From positions 7,910-17,895 of the forward strand of contig DEYM01000099.1 in assembly GCA_002364555.1 (NCBI GenBank): 9,986 nt of DNA, in the 5' to 3' direction. The DNA comes from Phycisphaerales bacterium UBA3158. Its GTDB lineage: Bacteria; Planctomycetota; Phycisphaerae; Phycisphaerales; SM1A02. Positions 1 to 7,320 of this stretch are shown here, in pieces. Made by a program: the position numbers and the translations under genes. Positions within the stretch are counted from its first letter, which is position 1, and each line of letters starts with the position of its first letter. The notes beneath the pieces were generated by a model that did no database searches, was not told the origin of the DNA, and was given only the letters and a program-made list of their open reading frames with translations.

Positions 1-258
1 CTTGAGGAAGCGGTGGGGCAATTGCATCTGGCGGCCACGCTCGTGGATTCATCCGATGATCGCGTCATGAGCCTCTGGACCGATCGGCCTGTCCTTCGGA
101 TGGAGAGGCTCGGGGGTCCATCGACTGCTGCGGACATGGCTTCCAGGTCGATTCGAATCTCGAGTCCGTCCGAAGTCGATGGAAAACAGATGGATGGCCC
201 GCTGGTTCCAGGCAAGCCCTATCGTCACGTGATCGAGTATCGATTCGATCCGGACTGA
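1..258 (+). CDS. C-terminal part of an unrecognised protein (5' end outside window)
   Basis: The frame is open from the first base to the TGA at 256-258, so this is most likely the last 85 residues of a longer gene. A GTG at 13 is an in-frame start candidate, but no Shine-Dalgarno precedes it. The visible residues include '...VMSLWTDRPVLRMERL...' and end '...YRHVIEYRFDPD', alternating polar and hydrophobic as in a beta-rich C-terminal domain. There is no signal peptide, membrane segment or motif that I recognise. The gene converges on the secreted peptidase-like gene, with hairpins filling the 111-nt gap. That this frame is coding rests on it being open, on clean termination before the hairpins, and on the lack of any competing better frame. 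I assign no function. Confidence 0.5.
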   Translation, partial: LEEAVGQLHLAATLVDSSDDRVMSLWTDRPVLRMERLGGPSTAADMASRSIRISSPSEVDGKQMDGPLVPGKPYRHVIEYRFDPD

Positions 259-293
259 CGCGTGGACGTCTTATGTCCTCTTCACCATTGGAA

Positions 294-328
294 AACCCGG
301 ATCACCACCATTGGTGGCAATCCGGGTT
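294..328 (-). terminator. Intrinsic terminator downstream of the secreted peptidase-like gene
   Basis: Arms AACCCGGAT (294-302) and ATCCGGGTT (320-328) are a perfect 9-bp inverted repeat. Inside, CCACC and GGTGG form five more pairs around an ATT loop, with a 2x2 CA/CA internal mismatch between the two helices. Read on the minus strand, the hairpin runs directly into TTTTCC, so it looks like a Rho-independent terminator for the gene ending at 370. On the plus strand the following bases are TTCGTTCG, so termination of the gene ending at 258 would be weaker. Confidence 0.7.
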
Positions 329-337
329 CGTTCGTCA

Positions 338-356
338 GAGACGGAGAATCCGTCTC
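338..356. other. Second perfect hairpin in the convergent gap
   Basis: GAGACGGA (338-345) and TCCGTCTC (349-356) form an 8-bp perfect stem with a GAA loop (TTC on the minus strand). It starts 13 nt beyond the stop codon of the minus-strand gene and has no T-tract on either side. It probably stabilises the mRNA 3' end, or acts with the stronger hairpin at 294-328 as a tandem terminator. Confidence 0.5.
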
Positions 357-369
357 GTACGAGTTCCGA

Positions 370-3042
370 TCAACGCCCCCAGTTGGCGAGGATCTTCAGA
401 AGGTCGTCGATTCCGGAGTATCCGTCTCCATCGACATCGCCATTTCCATAGGGTGAGCCTTCGCTGTCCCAGTAGTTGAGGATGCTCAGGAGATCGTTGA
501 TGTCGACGGTGTTGTTGCCATCGAGATCACCCTCTATTCCGACGCATACGGTGGCGGTGGCGGAGCGGACCGTGCCCAGTGAATCCTTCACTCGAGCCTC
601 GATGGTGACCGTTCGAGCGGAGCGTTCAAGGTCCGTCGGGAACACATGGCAGACGAAGTCGTCCGTGGTGTCGAGAATCATTCCGGTGGTCTGATCGATC
701 CACTTGATCTCGAACTGGCCGTTGAAGGTATCCACATTGGCCGTGAAGCAGACGGGTTCGTTGGGAAGATGGCAGCCCTGTTCGTCGTTCTCGACCTGGA
801 TGTCGACCTTTGGTGCAGGGACGGCGGCATTGAGTACGAGATTCATGCCAGTGGGTTCGCCTTCGCCATCACGAACGGTGCAGGCCAGTGCATAGCAGGG
901 CAGGAGTTTCTCGGCACCCTGTGTCTGGGTATCCACCCAGTAGCCGACCTGGATCTGGTCGATCTGTATATCCGACATGGGCTGTCGGACATTGTTGATG
1001 AAGATCTGGCTGCCACGATCGGCGATCTGCTCGAGGAGTGGTTCCAGTTCCAGCAGCTGCACCTGTTCGCCGGCCCGAAGTGCTGTCCAGGACTGCACGC
1101 TCGCCTTGGCCAGTGCACCATCGTGTCCAAGCTCGATGACGGCTTCGGCACCTGGTCCGAAGGTCGGCAGGCCGTTGATTTCCCGACGGAAGATCGTGCG
1201 AGTTCGAATTGGAACGGAGTCGTATGCGAGATCCTCGTTGCCATCGATAGCCTTCTGGACATCGATATCCATCCACAGGAAGTCCTCGTGTGCCAGGACT
1301 CGATCCTGCATCGGTATGCCGAGGCTGCCGATGATCATGGACGCTCTTTCTCGAGCCTCTTCCTGGGAGAGCAGCCGTGGCATCATGTTGCCATTGTCAT
1401 TCAGGTAGTGGTTTCGGTCGATGACATCCAGCGAGCCGTCGCCTTTCCAGATTCGAACTTCCTGATCGCCCTTGACGGCGATCATCTCCCGTTCATCGCC
1501 ACTGATGCCGACATCTGCCTGGCAGAGCATGCCGAGGCTCTCGCAGAGGTTGTCCGTCAGGACACCAGTGCTCTGGGCATCCACATTCGGTGGCATGAGG
1601 TCAAAGGAGATGATGTGGGGGCGGGCATTGTCTCTGGCCGAGTCGAGCGTATCCCGTCCGATTCGAACATTGAGGGAATCCCCTCGGAACTGGATGGCGT
1701 TCTGGGCATCATCCTGAGCCTTGTGTCCGAGGGATTCGCTGCGGCTTCGGGTGCCGTACGACCAGCGTGTGTAGGTGCTGTCATCTGTGGGGTCGCTGTT
1801 GACGCTTCCCTGGCCCCAGAGGTAGTCGGAGCCCATGTTTCGAGTTTCACCGATGACCTCCGCGGTCCTGTCGACATACCAGTGGGTCTTCTCGGCGGCA
1901 TAGAACCAGGATTCCTTCACCGGATAGGCCGAGTCGAACGAGCCTGAGTCGACCATTCGCTTGGCGAACTTCTTGCCGAAATTGTCGACGTCGTACATGT
2001 TCGTCTGCCATCCCATCACCAGGTGGACGCCGTTCATGGAGGCGGCCCAGCGATTGTCCTGCCTCATGGTCTGGCAGGCGCTCATGCCTATCCACTCCAT
2101 GTCGTCGTCGCCCCAGCTGTCATGGGCATCTCCAGCCGTCATGGCGGAATCGTCGCTCGTCGTGTTGCTGAAGGTGATGCAGCGAGTCGAATCGCTGTAG
2201 TACTCCCCGCTGCGGCTTGAGCCATGGCCCGAGAAGAACACGAGGTCGTGCTCATCGGCGTAGTCGTTGTTCTTGCCACCGTATTCAGTGCGTTTGAAGT
2301 CCTCCTCGTTGGCACGTGAATTGCCGTAGCCACTGACATCCCAGGTAGAGGGAAGCTGGTCTCCGAGCTTGGTGGCGTCCTCGCTGGTGTTGGAGAGCGG
2401 GCTGCTCGAGTAGTTTTCGACCCATTCATAGAAATAGCTCGGACCGTCACCCTCGGCTCGATCAGTGGAATCGGTATCGATCTGTTGGAATCCACCTCTG
2501 GTTTCGGAGATGTCGACCAGCTCGGTGGTGGAGAGTCCCGCGGGAGTGATGCGAACCCCCATGTAGCGACCGGCATCGCCAGTGAAGCGAGTGCCATCGT
2601 CTGTCTTGTCGGTCAGGCGTCCCCAGGTCTGCCAACGGCCATCGGTATTGAGTACTTCAAGACGAGCATCGGTGAGCGTGCCGTCGATCTCGATCTCGTT
2701 GATCCATCGAGGCTGTCCGATGAACTGGATCTCGAGCGAGGCTGATCCATCGGAAGGCAGCGACACGCTGGATGACTTGTCGTTGTCCAGCGCGGAGAGT
2801 TCGGCTCCCGAGCTCTCGAGTGTTCCTCTGTTGGAACGAAGTCCGATTCGACTGAAGGACAGACGATTGTCCGACAGTGTGATGGGTGTGTCCGATCGAT
2901 GGGGGACATCGGCCCTGCTACCCATGAGAACATTGGTGTGAGGTGTCGTTTCGGATGCAGTCGGTGTCTTCGCGACAGCCAGCATGGCTGGTGATGAAGC
3001 GATGACCACTGCAAAGAGTGTGTTGATTCGTTTGGTGTTCAT
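370..3042 (-). CDS. Secreted caspase/gingipain-like (clan CD-type) multidomain protein with C-terminal EF-hand repeats
   Basis: This 890-residue protein is probably exported and may be a cysteine peptidase. I chose the ATG at 3042 because it gives a clear signal peptide (KR, hydrophobic core, likely cleavage after AVA at 22-24) and has GGAG 8 nt upstream. The frame stays open to 3201, but those 53 residues are not signal-like. Visible regions, with approximate residues: a discoidin-like beta region (100-180); a catalytic-type core (200-410) with SGHGS (His273) and MSACQT (Cys323); a region resembling PepSY/FTP propeptide folds (500-735); an Ig/PKD-like domain with four Cys (757, 765, 798, 833); and two calcium loops (D839/D841/N843/D847/D850 and D869/D871/D873/D880). 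The His-Gly plus Ala-Cys pair, 50 residues apart, is the clan CD signature, and the core resembles what I recall of DUF6345. Peptidase activity is inferred. The EF repeats resemble dockerins, but no cellulosome is implied. The other possibility is an inactive caspase-fold adhesin. Confidence 0.85.
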   Translation of the reverse strand: MNTKRINTLFAVVIASSPAMLAVAKTPTASETTPHTNVLMGSRADVPHRSDTPITLSDNRLSFSRIGLRSNRGTLESSGAELSALDNDKSSSVSLPSDGSASLEIQFIGQPRWINEIEIDGTLTDARLEVLNTDGRWQTWGRLTDKTDDGTRFTGDAGRYMGVRITPAGLSTTELVDISETRGGFQQIDTDSTDRAEGDGPSYFYEWVENYSSSPLSNTSEDATKLGDQLPSTWDVSGYGNSRANEEDFKRTEYGGKNNDYADEHDLVFFSGHGSSRSGEYYSDSTRCITFSNTTSDDSAMTAGDAHDSWGDDDMEWIGMSACQTMRQDNRWAASMNGVHLVMGWQTNMYDVDNFGKKFAKRMVDSGSFDSAYPVKESWFYAAEKTHWYVDRTAEVIGETRNMGSDYLWGQGSVNSDPTDDSTYTRWSYGTRSRSESLGHKAQDDAQNAIQFRGDSLNVRIGRDTLDSARDNARPHIISFDLMPPNVDAQSTGVLTDNLCESLGMLCQADVGISGDEREMIAVKGDQEVRIWKGDGSLDVIDRNHYLNDNGNMMPRLLSQEEARERASMIIGSLGIPMQDRVLAHEDFLWMDIDVQKAIDGNEDLAYDSVPIRTRTIFRREINGLPTFGPGAEAVIELGHDGALAKASVQSWTALRAGEQVQLLELEPLLEQIADRGSQIFINNVRQPMSDIQIDQIQVGYWVDTQTQGAEKLLPCYALACTVRDGEGEPTGMNLVLNAAVPAPKVDIQVENDEQGCHLPNEPVCFTANVDTFNGQFEIKWIDQTTGMILDTTDDFVCHVFPTDLERSARTVTIEARVKDSLGTVRSATATVCVGIEGDLDGNNTVDINDLLSILNYWDSEGSPYGNGDVDGDGYSGIDDLLKILANWGR

Positions 3043-3048
3043 TCCTCG

Positions 3049-3152
3049 GGCTCCAGATTGATGAGAAAAGGGTTTCATGTGAAGCAGAAGGTCTTTCAGG
3101 GCCTCTGCATCAGGGATGCGAACCAACTGATGGTCATCTCTCATCTGGAGCC
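3049..3152 (-). promoter_or_regulatory. Candidate structured 5' leader sequestering the Shine-Dalgarno
   Basis: On the minus strand a closing helix pairs GGCTCCAGA (3152-3144) with TCTGGAGCC (3057-3049). It continues as TGAGA (3143-3139) with TCTCA (3066-3062), with a 4-nt bulge TCAA on the 3' side, giving 14 pairs. Inside are a second stem, CATCAG (3132-3127) with CTGATG (3113-3108), extendable by GG/CC, and directly abutting it a third stem, CAGAGG (3107-3102) with CCTTCTG (3091-3085, one bulged T). The result is a three-way junction. The 3' arm of the closing helix contains the GGAG (3054-3051) that serves as Shine-Dalgarno for the ATG at 3042, so folding would mask it. It matches no riboswitch consensus I can recall. 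The pairing is visible in the sequence; regulation is inferred. Confidence 0.5.
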
Positions 3153-3222
3153 GAAAAAATGTGACAAATCCCCCGGAGGCCGCTGAGGCATCCGAAATCA
3201 TGTGGATATTCCCGTCGGATTG

Positions 3223-3567
3223 TCAGGAGGACTTGCGTGGAGTCTGAAGAAGCCGGAAATTCACGATTCCAAGCACGATCACTCCAAGGCCGATCAGAGC
3301 GACCCACCAGGGTGCGAACATGGCCGGTGGATTGACCGAGGGCATGGTGCCGTACATGTTGATGATCGAGACGACTGCTGGGCCACCGATGCCGATGAGA
3401 AGCGAGAGGACCAGCATCCAGCTGGCGAGCTTGGAGGGCTGTCTGACGGGCTTGATGTAATCCTGAGGGTCACTCTTCAGTCCCACATCGGATCGTCCCT
3501 GCCGTTTCTTGGAGTTGGGACGGTAGGGTGATTTCTGCACGGATCGATCTGTTTTGCGCTTGGCCAT
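3223..3567 (-). CDS. Small basic two-helix membrane protein, unknown function
   Basis: The 114-residue protein starts at an ATG at 3567 with AGGA (3579-3576) 8 nt upstream. The first 45 residues are hydrophilic and very basic (MAKRKTDRSVQK..., SKKRQGR). Two hydrophobic helices follow, at about residues 48-70 (SWMLVLSLLIGIGGPAVVSI) and 87-105 (WWVALIGLGVIVLGIVNF), then a short basic tail ending TPRKSS. The positive-inside rule suggests a helical hairpin with both termini in the cytoplasm and a short exported loop with MYGTMPSVNPP. It lies 81 nt downstream of the DUF819 gene and 180 nt upstream of the secreted peptidase-like gene, on the same strand. It may be the operon's last gene or have its own transcript. 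I do not recognise the family. Confidence 0.75.
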   Translation of the reverse strand: MAKRKTDRSVQKSPYRPNSKKRQGRSDVGLKSDPQDYIKPVRQPSKLASWMLVLSLLIGIGGPAVVSIINMYGTMPSVNPPAMFAPWWVALIGLGVIVLGIVNFRLLQTPRKSS

Positions 3568-3648
3568 CGTCTTGGTCCTGGATTACTCGTTGTCAGGGTA
3601 CACGCAGATTGAAAGCCTCGTGTGGTGAGATCGTCCGAATGATCCGGC

Positions 3649-4968
3649 TCATCCGCTGCTCATGTACTGCATCAGCATCGTGCACAGCCAGGCTCCGTAG
3701 GTGCCCACCGCATAGCCCAGGACGGCCAGAAGCACGCCGACGGGAGCCAGTCTCGGGTTGAAGGCGGCGGCGACGATCGGTGCCGAAGCGGCGCCGCCGA
3801 TATTGGCCTGCGAGCCGACGGCGATGAAGAAGCTCGGCGCCCTGATGGCCTTGGCGACGATGAACAGAAGCGTCCCCTGGAATCCCATCCAGATCAGCCC
3901 GACGACGAACAGCCATTTATAGGTGGCGATGGCGGTGAGGTCCATCTCGAGTCCTATGACGGCGACAAGCATGTACAGGAACACGCTGGCGATCTTGCTT
4001 GCGCCGACATGTTCGAGCTTGCGGGCGCTCGAGAGGCATGAGAGCAGCAGTCCGATCGTGGTGGCGATCACGATCAACCAGAAGAACATGCTGGTGAGAC
4101 TGAACCGTGCGCTCCATGGGGCATTGGCCTCGAACCAGGGGCCGATCGCCTCGGCCGAGACGAATGCGATACCGGTGGCGGCGAAGCCAACTGCGCAGAT
4201 GGTCATCAGATCGGCCGTTGACGGGATACGGGCCTTGTTGCCGTACATCGCGTCGACTCGAGTCTGCAGATCGTCAAGGGCCGTACGGTCGGCCTTGAGC
4301 CATCGATCGAACATGTCCGATCGCCCAGCCATCCACAGCATGAAGCCCATCCAGATGTTGGCGACGATGACGTCGACCGTGATCATCGCGGCAAAGAGCT
4401 TCTCGGACGGAAGGAAGATCTCCTTCATGGCCGCCATGTTGGCGCCGCCACCGATCCAGGAACCCGCGACGGTGGAGAGCCCTCGCCAGGTCGCTTCGGC
4501 TCCCTCGCCTCCGACGACATCCGGTTGGAAGAGACTCACGATCCAGATCGCGAATGGTCCACCAAGGACGATCCCGACCGTTGCCGTGAAGAAGATGATG
4601 AGCAGTTTGGGACCGAGTCTGAAGATGCCGGGAATATCGATGGCCAGGCACAGCAGAACAAGGCAGGTGGGAAGCAGGAACCGGCTGGCGACGTAGTACA
4701 GATCGCCACCGGGATCCCCGATGATGCCGAAGGTTCCCAGGACACCCGGTATGAAATAGCACAGCAGAATCGAGGGCACGATGCCGTAGAACCTCTTCCA
4801 TCGAGGATCGTCGCTTGATGATGTCCTGAAGATGACCGCGAGGATGACCAGCAGGATGCCCAGTACGGCCGCTCGATTCGTGATCCAGGCATCGCCATGG
4901 GCCATTTCCGCGGCAACGGTCTCGACGATCTCCGCGATCGGTGCTGAAGCTGTCGTGTTGTCGTTCAC
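3649..4968 (-). CDS. DUF819 (YjcL-like) multi-spanning membrane protein, putative transporter
   Basis: The 439-residue integral membrane protein has roughly a dozen hydrophobic segments and the two glycine-rich motifs I associate with DUF819: GSWIGGGANMAA (169-180) and GSQANIGGAASAP (385-397). Their resemblance suggests an inverted two-fold repeat like that of many secondary carriers. A charged central loop (about 216-252) separates the halves. The GTG start overlaps the dihydropyrimidinase stop codon as GTGA (4968-4965). No good Shine-Dalgarno precedes it, so translation probably depends on coupling. An ATG at codon 22 is the alternative start. The family has no substrate that I know of. The operon suggests uptake of a pyrimidine or hydantoin derivative, or handling of the beta-amino acid product. 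Membership is firm; the transport role is inferred. Confidence 0.88.
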   Translation of the reverse strand: MNDNTTASAPIAEIVETVAAEMAHGDAWITNRAAVLGILLVILAVIFRTSSSDDPRWKRFYGIVPSILLCYFIPGVLGTFGIIGDPGGDLYYVASRFLLPTCLVLLCLAIDIPGIFRLGPKLLIIFFTATVGIVLGGPFAIWIVSLFQPDVVGGEGAEATWRGLSTVAGSWIGGGANMAAMKEIFLPSEKLFAAMITVDVIVANIWMGFMLWMAGRSDMFDRWLKADRTALDDLQTRVDAMYGNKARIPSTADLMTICAVGFAATGIAFVSAEAIGPWFEANAPWSARFSLTSMFFWLIVIATTIGLLLSCLSSARKLEHVGASKIASVFLYMLVAVIGLEMDLTAIATYKWLFVVGLIWMGFQGTLLFIVAKAIRAPSFFIAVGSQANIGGAASAPIVAAAFNPRLAPVGVLLAVLGYAVGTYGAWLCTMLMQYMSSG

Positions 4969-6368
4969 GATGGTGCGCTCGTGCTGAAGTCTCTCTGGAT
5001 CTCGCGGCCGCCGGCATCATCACCGACGTACTGGCCTTCTCGAGCCACCACTCTACCGCGGAGAACGACCACTTCGGCACGCCCTCGTCGCTCCATGCCC
5101 TCGTAGCCGCAGTAGTCGACACGACTGAGACTGTCCGATTCACAGAACGGCGTTTCGTGGGTTGGATCGTAGATCACCAGGTCTGCATCCGATCCAATGG
5201 CGATCTCGCCCTTGCGTGGATACATCCCGAAGGTCCGAGCGGCCTGGGTGCTGCAGCTGTTGACCATGGTCTGCAGATCGATGCGACCGGCACAGACGCC
5301 GTAGGTATGAACCAGATCGACGCGTTCCTGGATCGATGGAATGCCGTTGGGAATCCTGGTGAAGGCGTCGCGTCCCATGTCCTTCTGGCCGATGAAGTTG
5401 AATGGGGCGTGATCGGTCCCGATCGTCGAGACGTGTCGGGACTCGATGGCTTCCCACAGACGATCGTGTTCCTCCGGATCCCGAAGCGGGGGGGACATCA
5501 CGTACTTGGCGCCTTCGAAGTCGCCACGCTGGGCCCAGCTGCTGTCGAGTACCAGATGCGGTACCACGGATTCGACGATGACATCGACACCGGCGGCTTG
5601 AGCCGCCATGGCTCTCGCAACGGCATCGCCGCAGGAGGTGTGCACGATGTAGATTCGTGCGCCGGTGAGCTCGGCGAAGGTGCACAGATGATTGACCCCA
5701 TCGACTTCCACGCTTCTGGGTCGTGAGGGTTCGTGCCATTCGGGTCCCGACTTGCCCTCGGACACAAGAGCTTGCTGCATGGCATCCACGGCTTCGGCAT
5801 TCTCGCAATGCGCCGTGATCACGATGTCCAGTTCCTTCGCAAGCCTCATGAGCTTGAAGAGGTTCTCGTCCGAGATGTCCAGGGCCCCCTTGTAGGCGAG
5901 GAAGATCTTGAAGGAACGCACCCCATGATGCTCGACGAGATCTCTGACCTGTCGCTGGGCCAGATCGTCGAATCGAACGATGCCCAGATGGAAGCTCCAG
6001 TCGCAGCAGGCGCCGGCCTTCGCGAGTTCACTCCACTGCCCGTAGGCGGCGGCGGGTTCGTCATCGGGCCCGGGGCAGATCATCTCGATGATCGAGGTCG
6101 TTCCACCGGCCAGGGCGGCCTTGGTGGCGGATTCATGATCGTCGATGGCGTTGGTGCCCATGAACGGCAGGTGTATGTGAACATGTGGATCGATGAAACC
6201 CGGGAAGACGTATCTGTTTCGGGCATCGATGATCTGGGTGTCATCGGGGAGCGTCGACGGGTCGATGTTCTCCTCGATCCGGGTGATGGTCTCCGAATCG
6301 GCATAGACATCGACCATTCGGTCCTCGCTCGAGGTTATCACACGGCCATTCTTGATCAGGATCGACAT
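4965..6368 (-). CDS. hydA: Dihydropyrimidinase / D-hydantoinase
   Basis: The 467-residue cytoplasmic amidohydrolase-superfamily enzyme opens 5,6-dihydrouracil or dihydrothymine (and hydantoins) to N-carbamoyl amino acids. All ligands of the binuclear zinc site are present: His62 and His64 in DPHVHIH, the carbamylated Lys154 in SFKIFLAYKG, His187 in TAHCEN, His243 in IVHTSCG and Asp319 in GTDHAPFN. Tyr159, Ser292 (VMSPPLRD) and Asn341 (RIPNG) match the substrate-binding residues of bacterial D-hydantoinases. Length is normal for the family. The ATG at 6368 lies 3 nt after the stop of the beta-ureidopropionase-like gene, with GAGGTGG 7 nt upstream inside that gene's end. Its own stop overlaps the DUF819 start. 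The adjacent carbamoyl-beta-amino acid hydrolase favours pyrimidine catabolism over hydantoin use. Other cyclic amidases (allantoinase, dihydroorotase) fit the motifs less well. Confidence 0.93.
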   Translation of the reverse strand: MSILIKNGRVITSSEDRMVDVYADSETITRIEENIDPSTLPDDTQIIDARNRYVFPGFIDPHVHIHLPFMGTNAIDDHESATKAALAGGTTSIIEMICPGPDDEPAAAYGQWSELAKAGACCDWSFHLGIVRFDDLAQRQVRDLVEHHGVRSFKIFLAYKGALDISDENLFKLMRLAKELDIVITAHCENAEAVDAMQQALVSEGKSGPEWHEPSRPRSVEVDGVNHLCTFAELTGARIYIVHTSCGDAVARAMAAQAAGVDVIVESVVPHLVLDSSWAQRGDFEGAKYVMSPPLRDPEEHDRLWEAIESRHVSTIGTDHAPFNFIGQKDMGRDAFTRIPNGIPSIQERVDLVHTYGVCAGRIDLQTMVNSCSTQAARTFGMYPRKGEIAIGSDADLVIYDPTHETPFCESDSLSRVDYCGYEGMERRGRAEVVVLRGRVVAREGQYVGDDAGGREIQRDFSTSAPS

Positions 6369-6371
6369 GGG

Positions 6372-7250
6372 TCATCCACCTCGAGAGTCTGAGATTCGCT
6401 CATAGCTCTCCGGTCGTCGATCGCGATAGAACTGCCATGTGTTCCGCACTTCCTGAATGAGGTCGAGATCGAGGTCCGCGACGATCACCTCATCCTGATC
6501 ACGACTGCCTTCGGTGATGATCTGCCCGCGTGGATCGCAGAAGTAGCTCTGGCCGTAGAACTCGCCGATGTTCCACGGTGCCTCGGTTCCCACCCTGTTG
6601 ATCGCTCCGAGGTAGTACTGATTGGCCACGGCATGGGCAGGCTGTTCGAGCTTCCAGAGATACTCGCTGAGGCCGGCGACGGTGGCGGAGGGGTTGAAGA
6701 CGATCTCGGCGCCGTTGAGACCCAGTTCGCGAGCACCCTCCGGGAAGTGACGGTCGTAGCAGATGTAGATGCCGATCTTTCCTGCGCTGGTATCGAAGAC
6801 GGGATAGCCCAGATTGCCCGGCTTGAAGTAGAACTTCTCCCAGAAGCCCGGATTGCAGTGGGGCAGATGATGCTTGCGATACTTGCCCAGGAACGTGCCG
6901 TGTTCGTCGATCACGGCTGCCGTGTTGTAGTAGACGCCGGTGAGGTCCTCTTCGTAGACCGGGACGATCATGATCATCCCATGCTTCCTGGCCTGTTCCT
7001 GCATCAGCTTGATCGTGGGCCCGTCTGGAACACGTTCGGCCATCTGATACCAGTGGACATTCTGCTCCGCACAGAAGTAGGGGCCGTAGAAGAGTTCCTG
7101 GAGGCAGCAGATCTGCGCGCCGCGGGTGGCGGCCTCCTCGATCAGTCCCATGTGCTTGTCGATCATGGTCTGCTTGATCGTGTCCGGATCAGTGGCGTCG
7201 ATGGACGGCATGGAGGCCTGGATGAGGGCGGCTCTGGTGATTCTGGACAT
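6372..7250 (-). CDS. Nitrilase-superfamily N-carbamoyl-beta-alanine amidohydrolase (beta-ureidopropionase-like)
   Basis: The 292-residue carbon-nitrogen hydrolase probably converts N-carbamoyl-beta-alanine to beta-alanine, CO2 and ammonia, the last step of reductive pyrimidine degradation. The nitrilase triad is visible: Glu52 in LQELFYGPYFC, Lys126 in KYRKHHLPH and Cys164 in IYICYDRHFPEGAR. The usual second glutamate lies in PGFWEKF (Glu138). The segments NPSATVAGLSEYLWKLEQ and NTWQFYRDRRPE are characteristic of this subgroup. Length is full for the family. The ATG at 7250 has only a weak GAGAG 9 nt upstream. It is first in the operon, 3 nt ahead of dihydropyrimidinase, so the two consecutive pathway enzymes are co-expressed. 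An N-carbamoyl-D-amino acid hydrolase or putrescine-type amidase is possible, but the sequence fits the beta-ureidopropionase branch better. A fitting symbol would be pydC, not assigned here for lack of a direct comparison. Confidence 0.9.
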   Translation of the reverse strand: MSRITRAALIQASMPSIDATDPDTIKQTMIDKHMGLIEEAATRGAQICCLQELFYGPYFCAEQNVHWYQMAERVPDGPTIKLMQEQARKHGMIMIVPVYEEDLTGVYYNTAAVIDEHGTFLGKYRKHHLPHCNPGFWEKFYFKPGNLGYPVFDTSAGKIGIYICYDRHFPEGARELGLNGAEIVFNPSATVAGLSEYLWKLEQPAHAVANQYYLGAINRVGTEAPWNIGEFYGQSYFCDPRGQIITEGSRDQDEVIVADLDLDLIQEVRNTWQFYRDRRPESYERISDSRGG

Positions 7251-7285
7251 GCTGGCGATCTCTCAATGGTTGAATCGAAGGGGGG

Positions 7286-7310
7286 ATTCTACTCCACTGG
7301 AAGCGTTCAA
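7286..7310 (-). promoter_or_regulatory. Candidate promoter of the pyrimidine-degradation operon
   Basis: On the minus strand TAGAAT (7291-7286) matches five of six bases of a sigma-70 -10 box and would place the transcript start about 28 nt before the ATG at 7250. The nearest -35-like hexamer is TTGAAC (7310-7305), only 13 nt away, which is too short, so the -35 may be absent or activator-dependent. The TTGAAC overlaps a direct repeat ACGCTT-GA-ACGCTT (7314-7301) that could be a binding site. This is a pattern match only. Confidence 0.3.
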
Positions 7311-7320
7311 GCGTCACCTT

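Noticed and set aside
646..1947. A 433-codon open frame on the plus strand, opposite the secreted peptidase-like gene.
   Set aside because: It lies wholly inside a gene with a clear signal peptide, catalytic-type motifs and EF-hand repeats, has no recognisable motif, and mirrors codon bias of the real strand.
3094..3113. CTGATG followed by GAAA on the minus strand, reminiscent of a hammerhead ribozyme core.
   Set aside because: The core needs CUGANGA, but the sequence reads CUGAUGC, and no proper stem II or cleavage-site stem can be drawn around it.
3043..3201. N-terminal extension of 53 codons on the secreted protein.
   Set aside because: Starting at 3201 would bury the signal peptide internally; the stretch instead carries the structured leader and an SD for the ATG at 3042.
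3161..3201. TTGTCA (3167-3162, minus) as a -35 box for the secreted protein gene.
   Set aside because: The hexamer 17 nt downstream is ATGAGA, a poor -10, and it would start transcription inside the closing helix.
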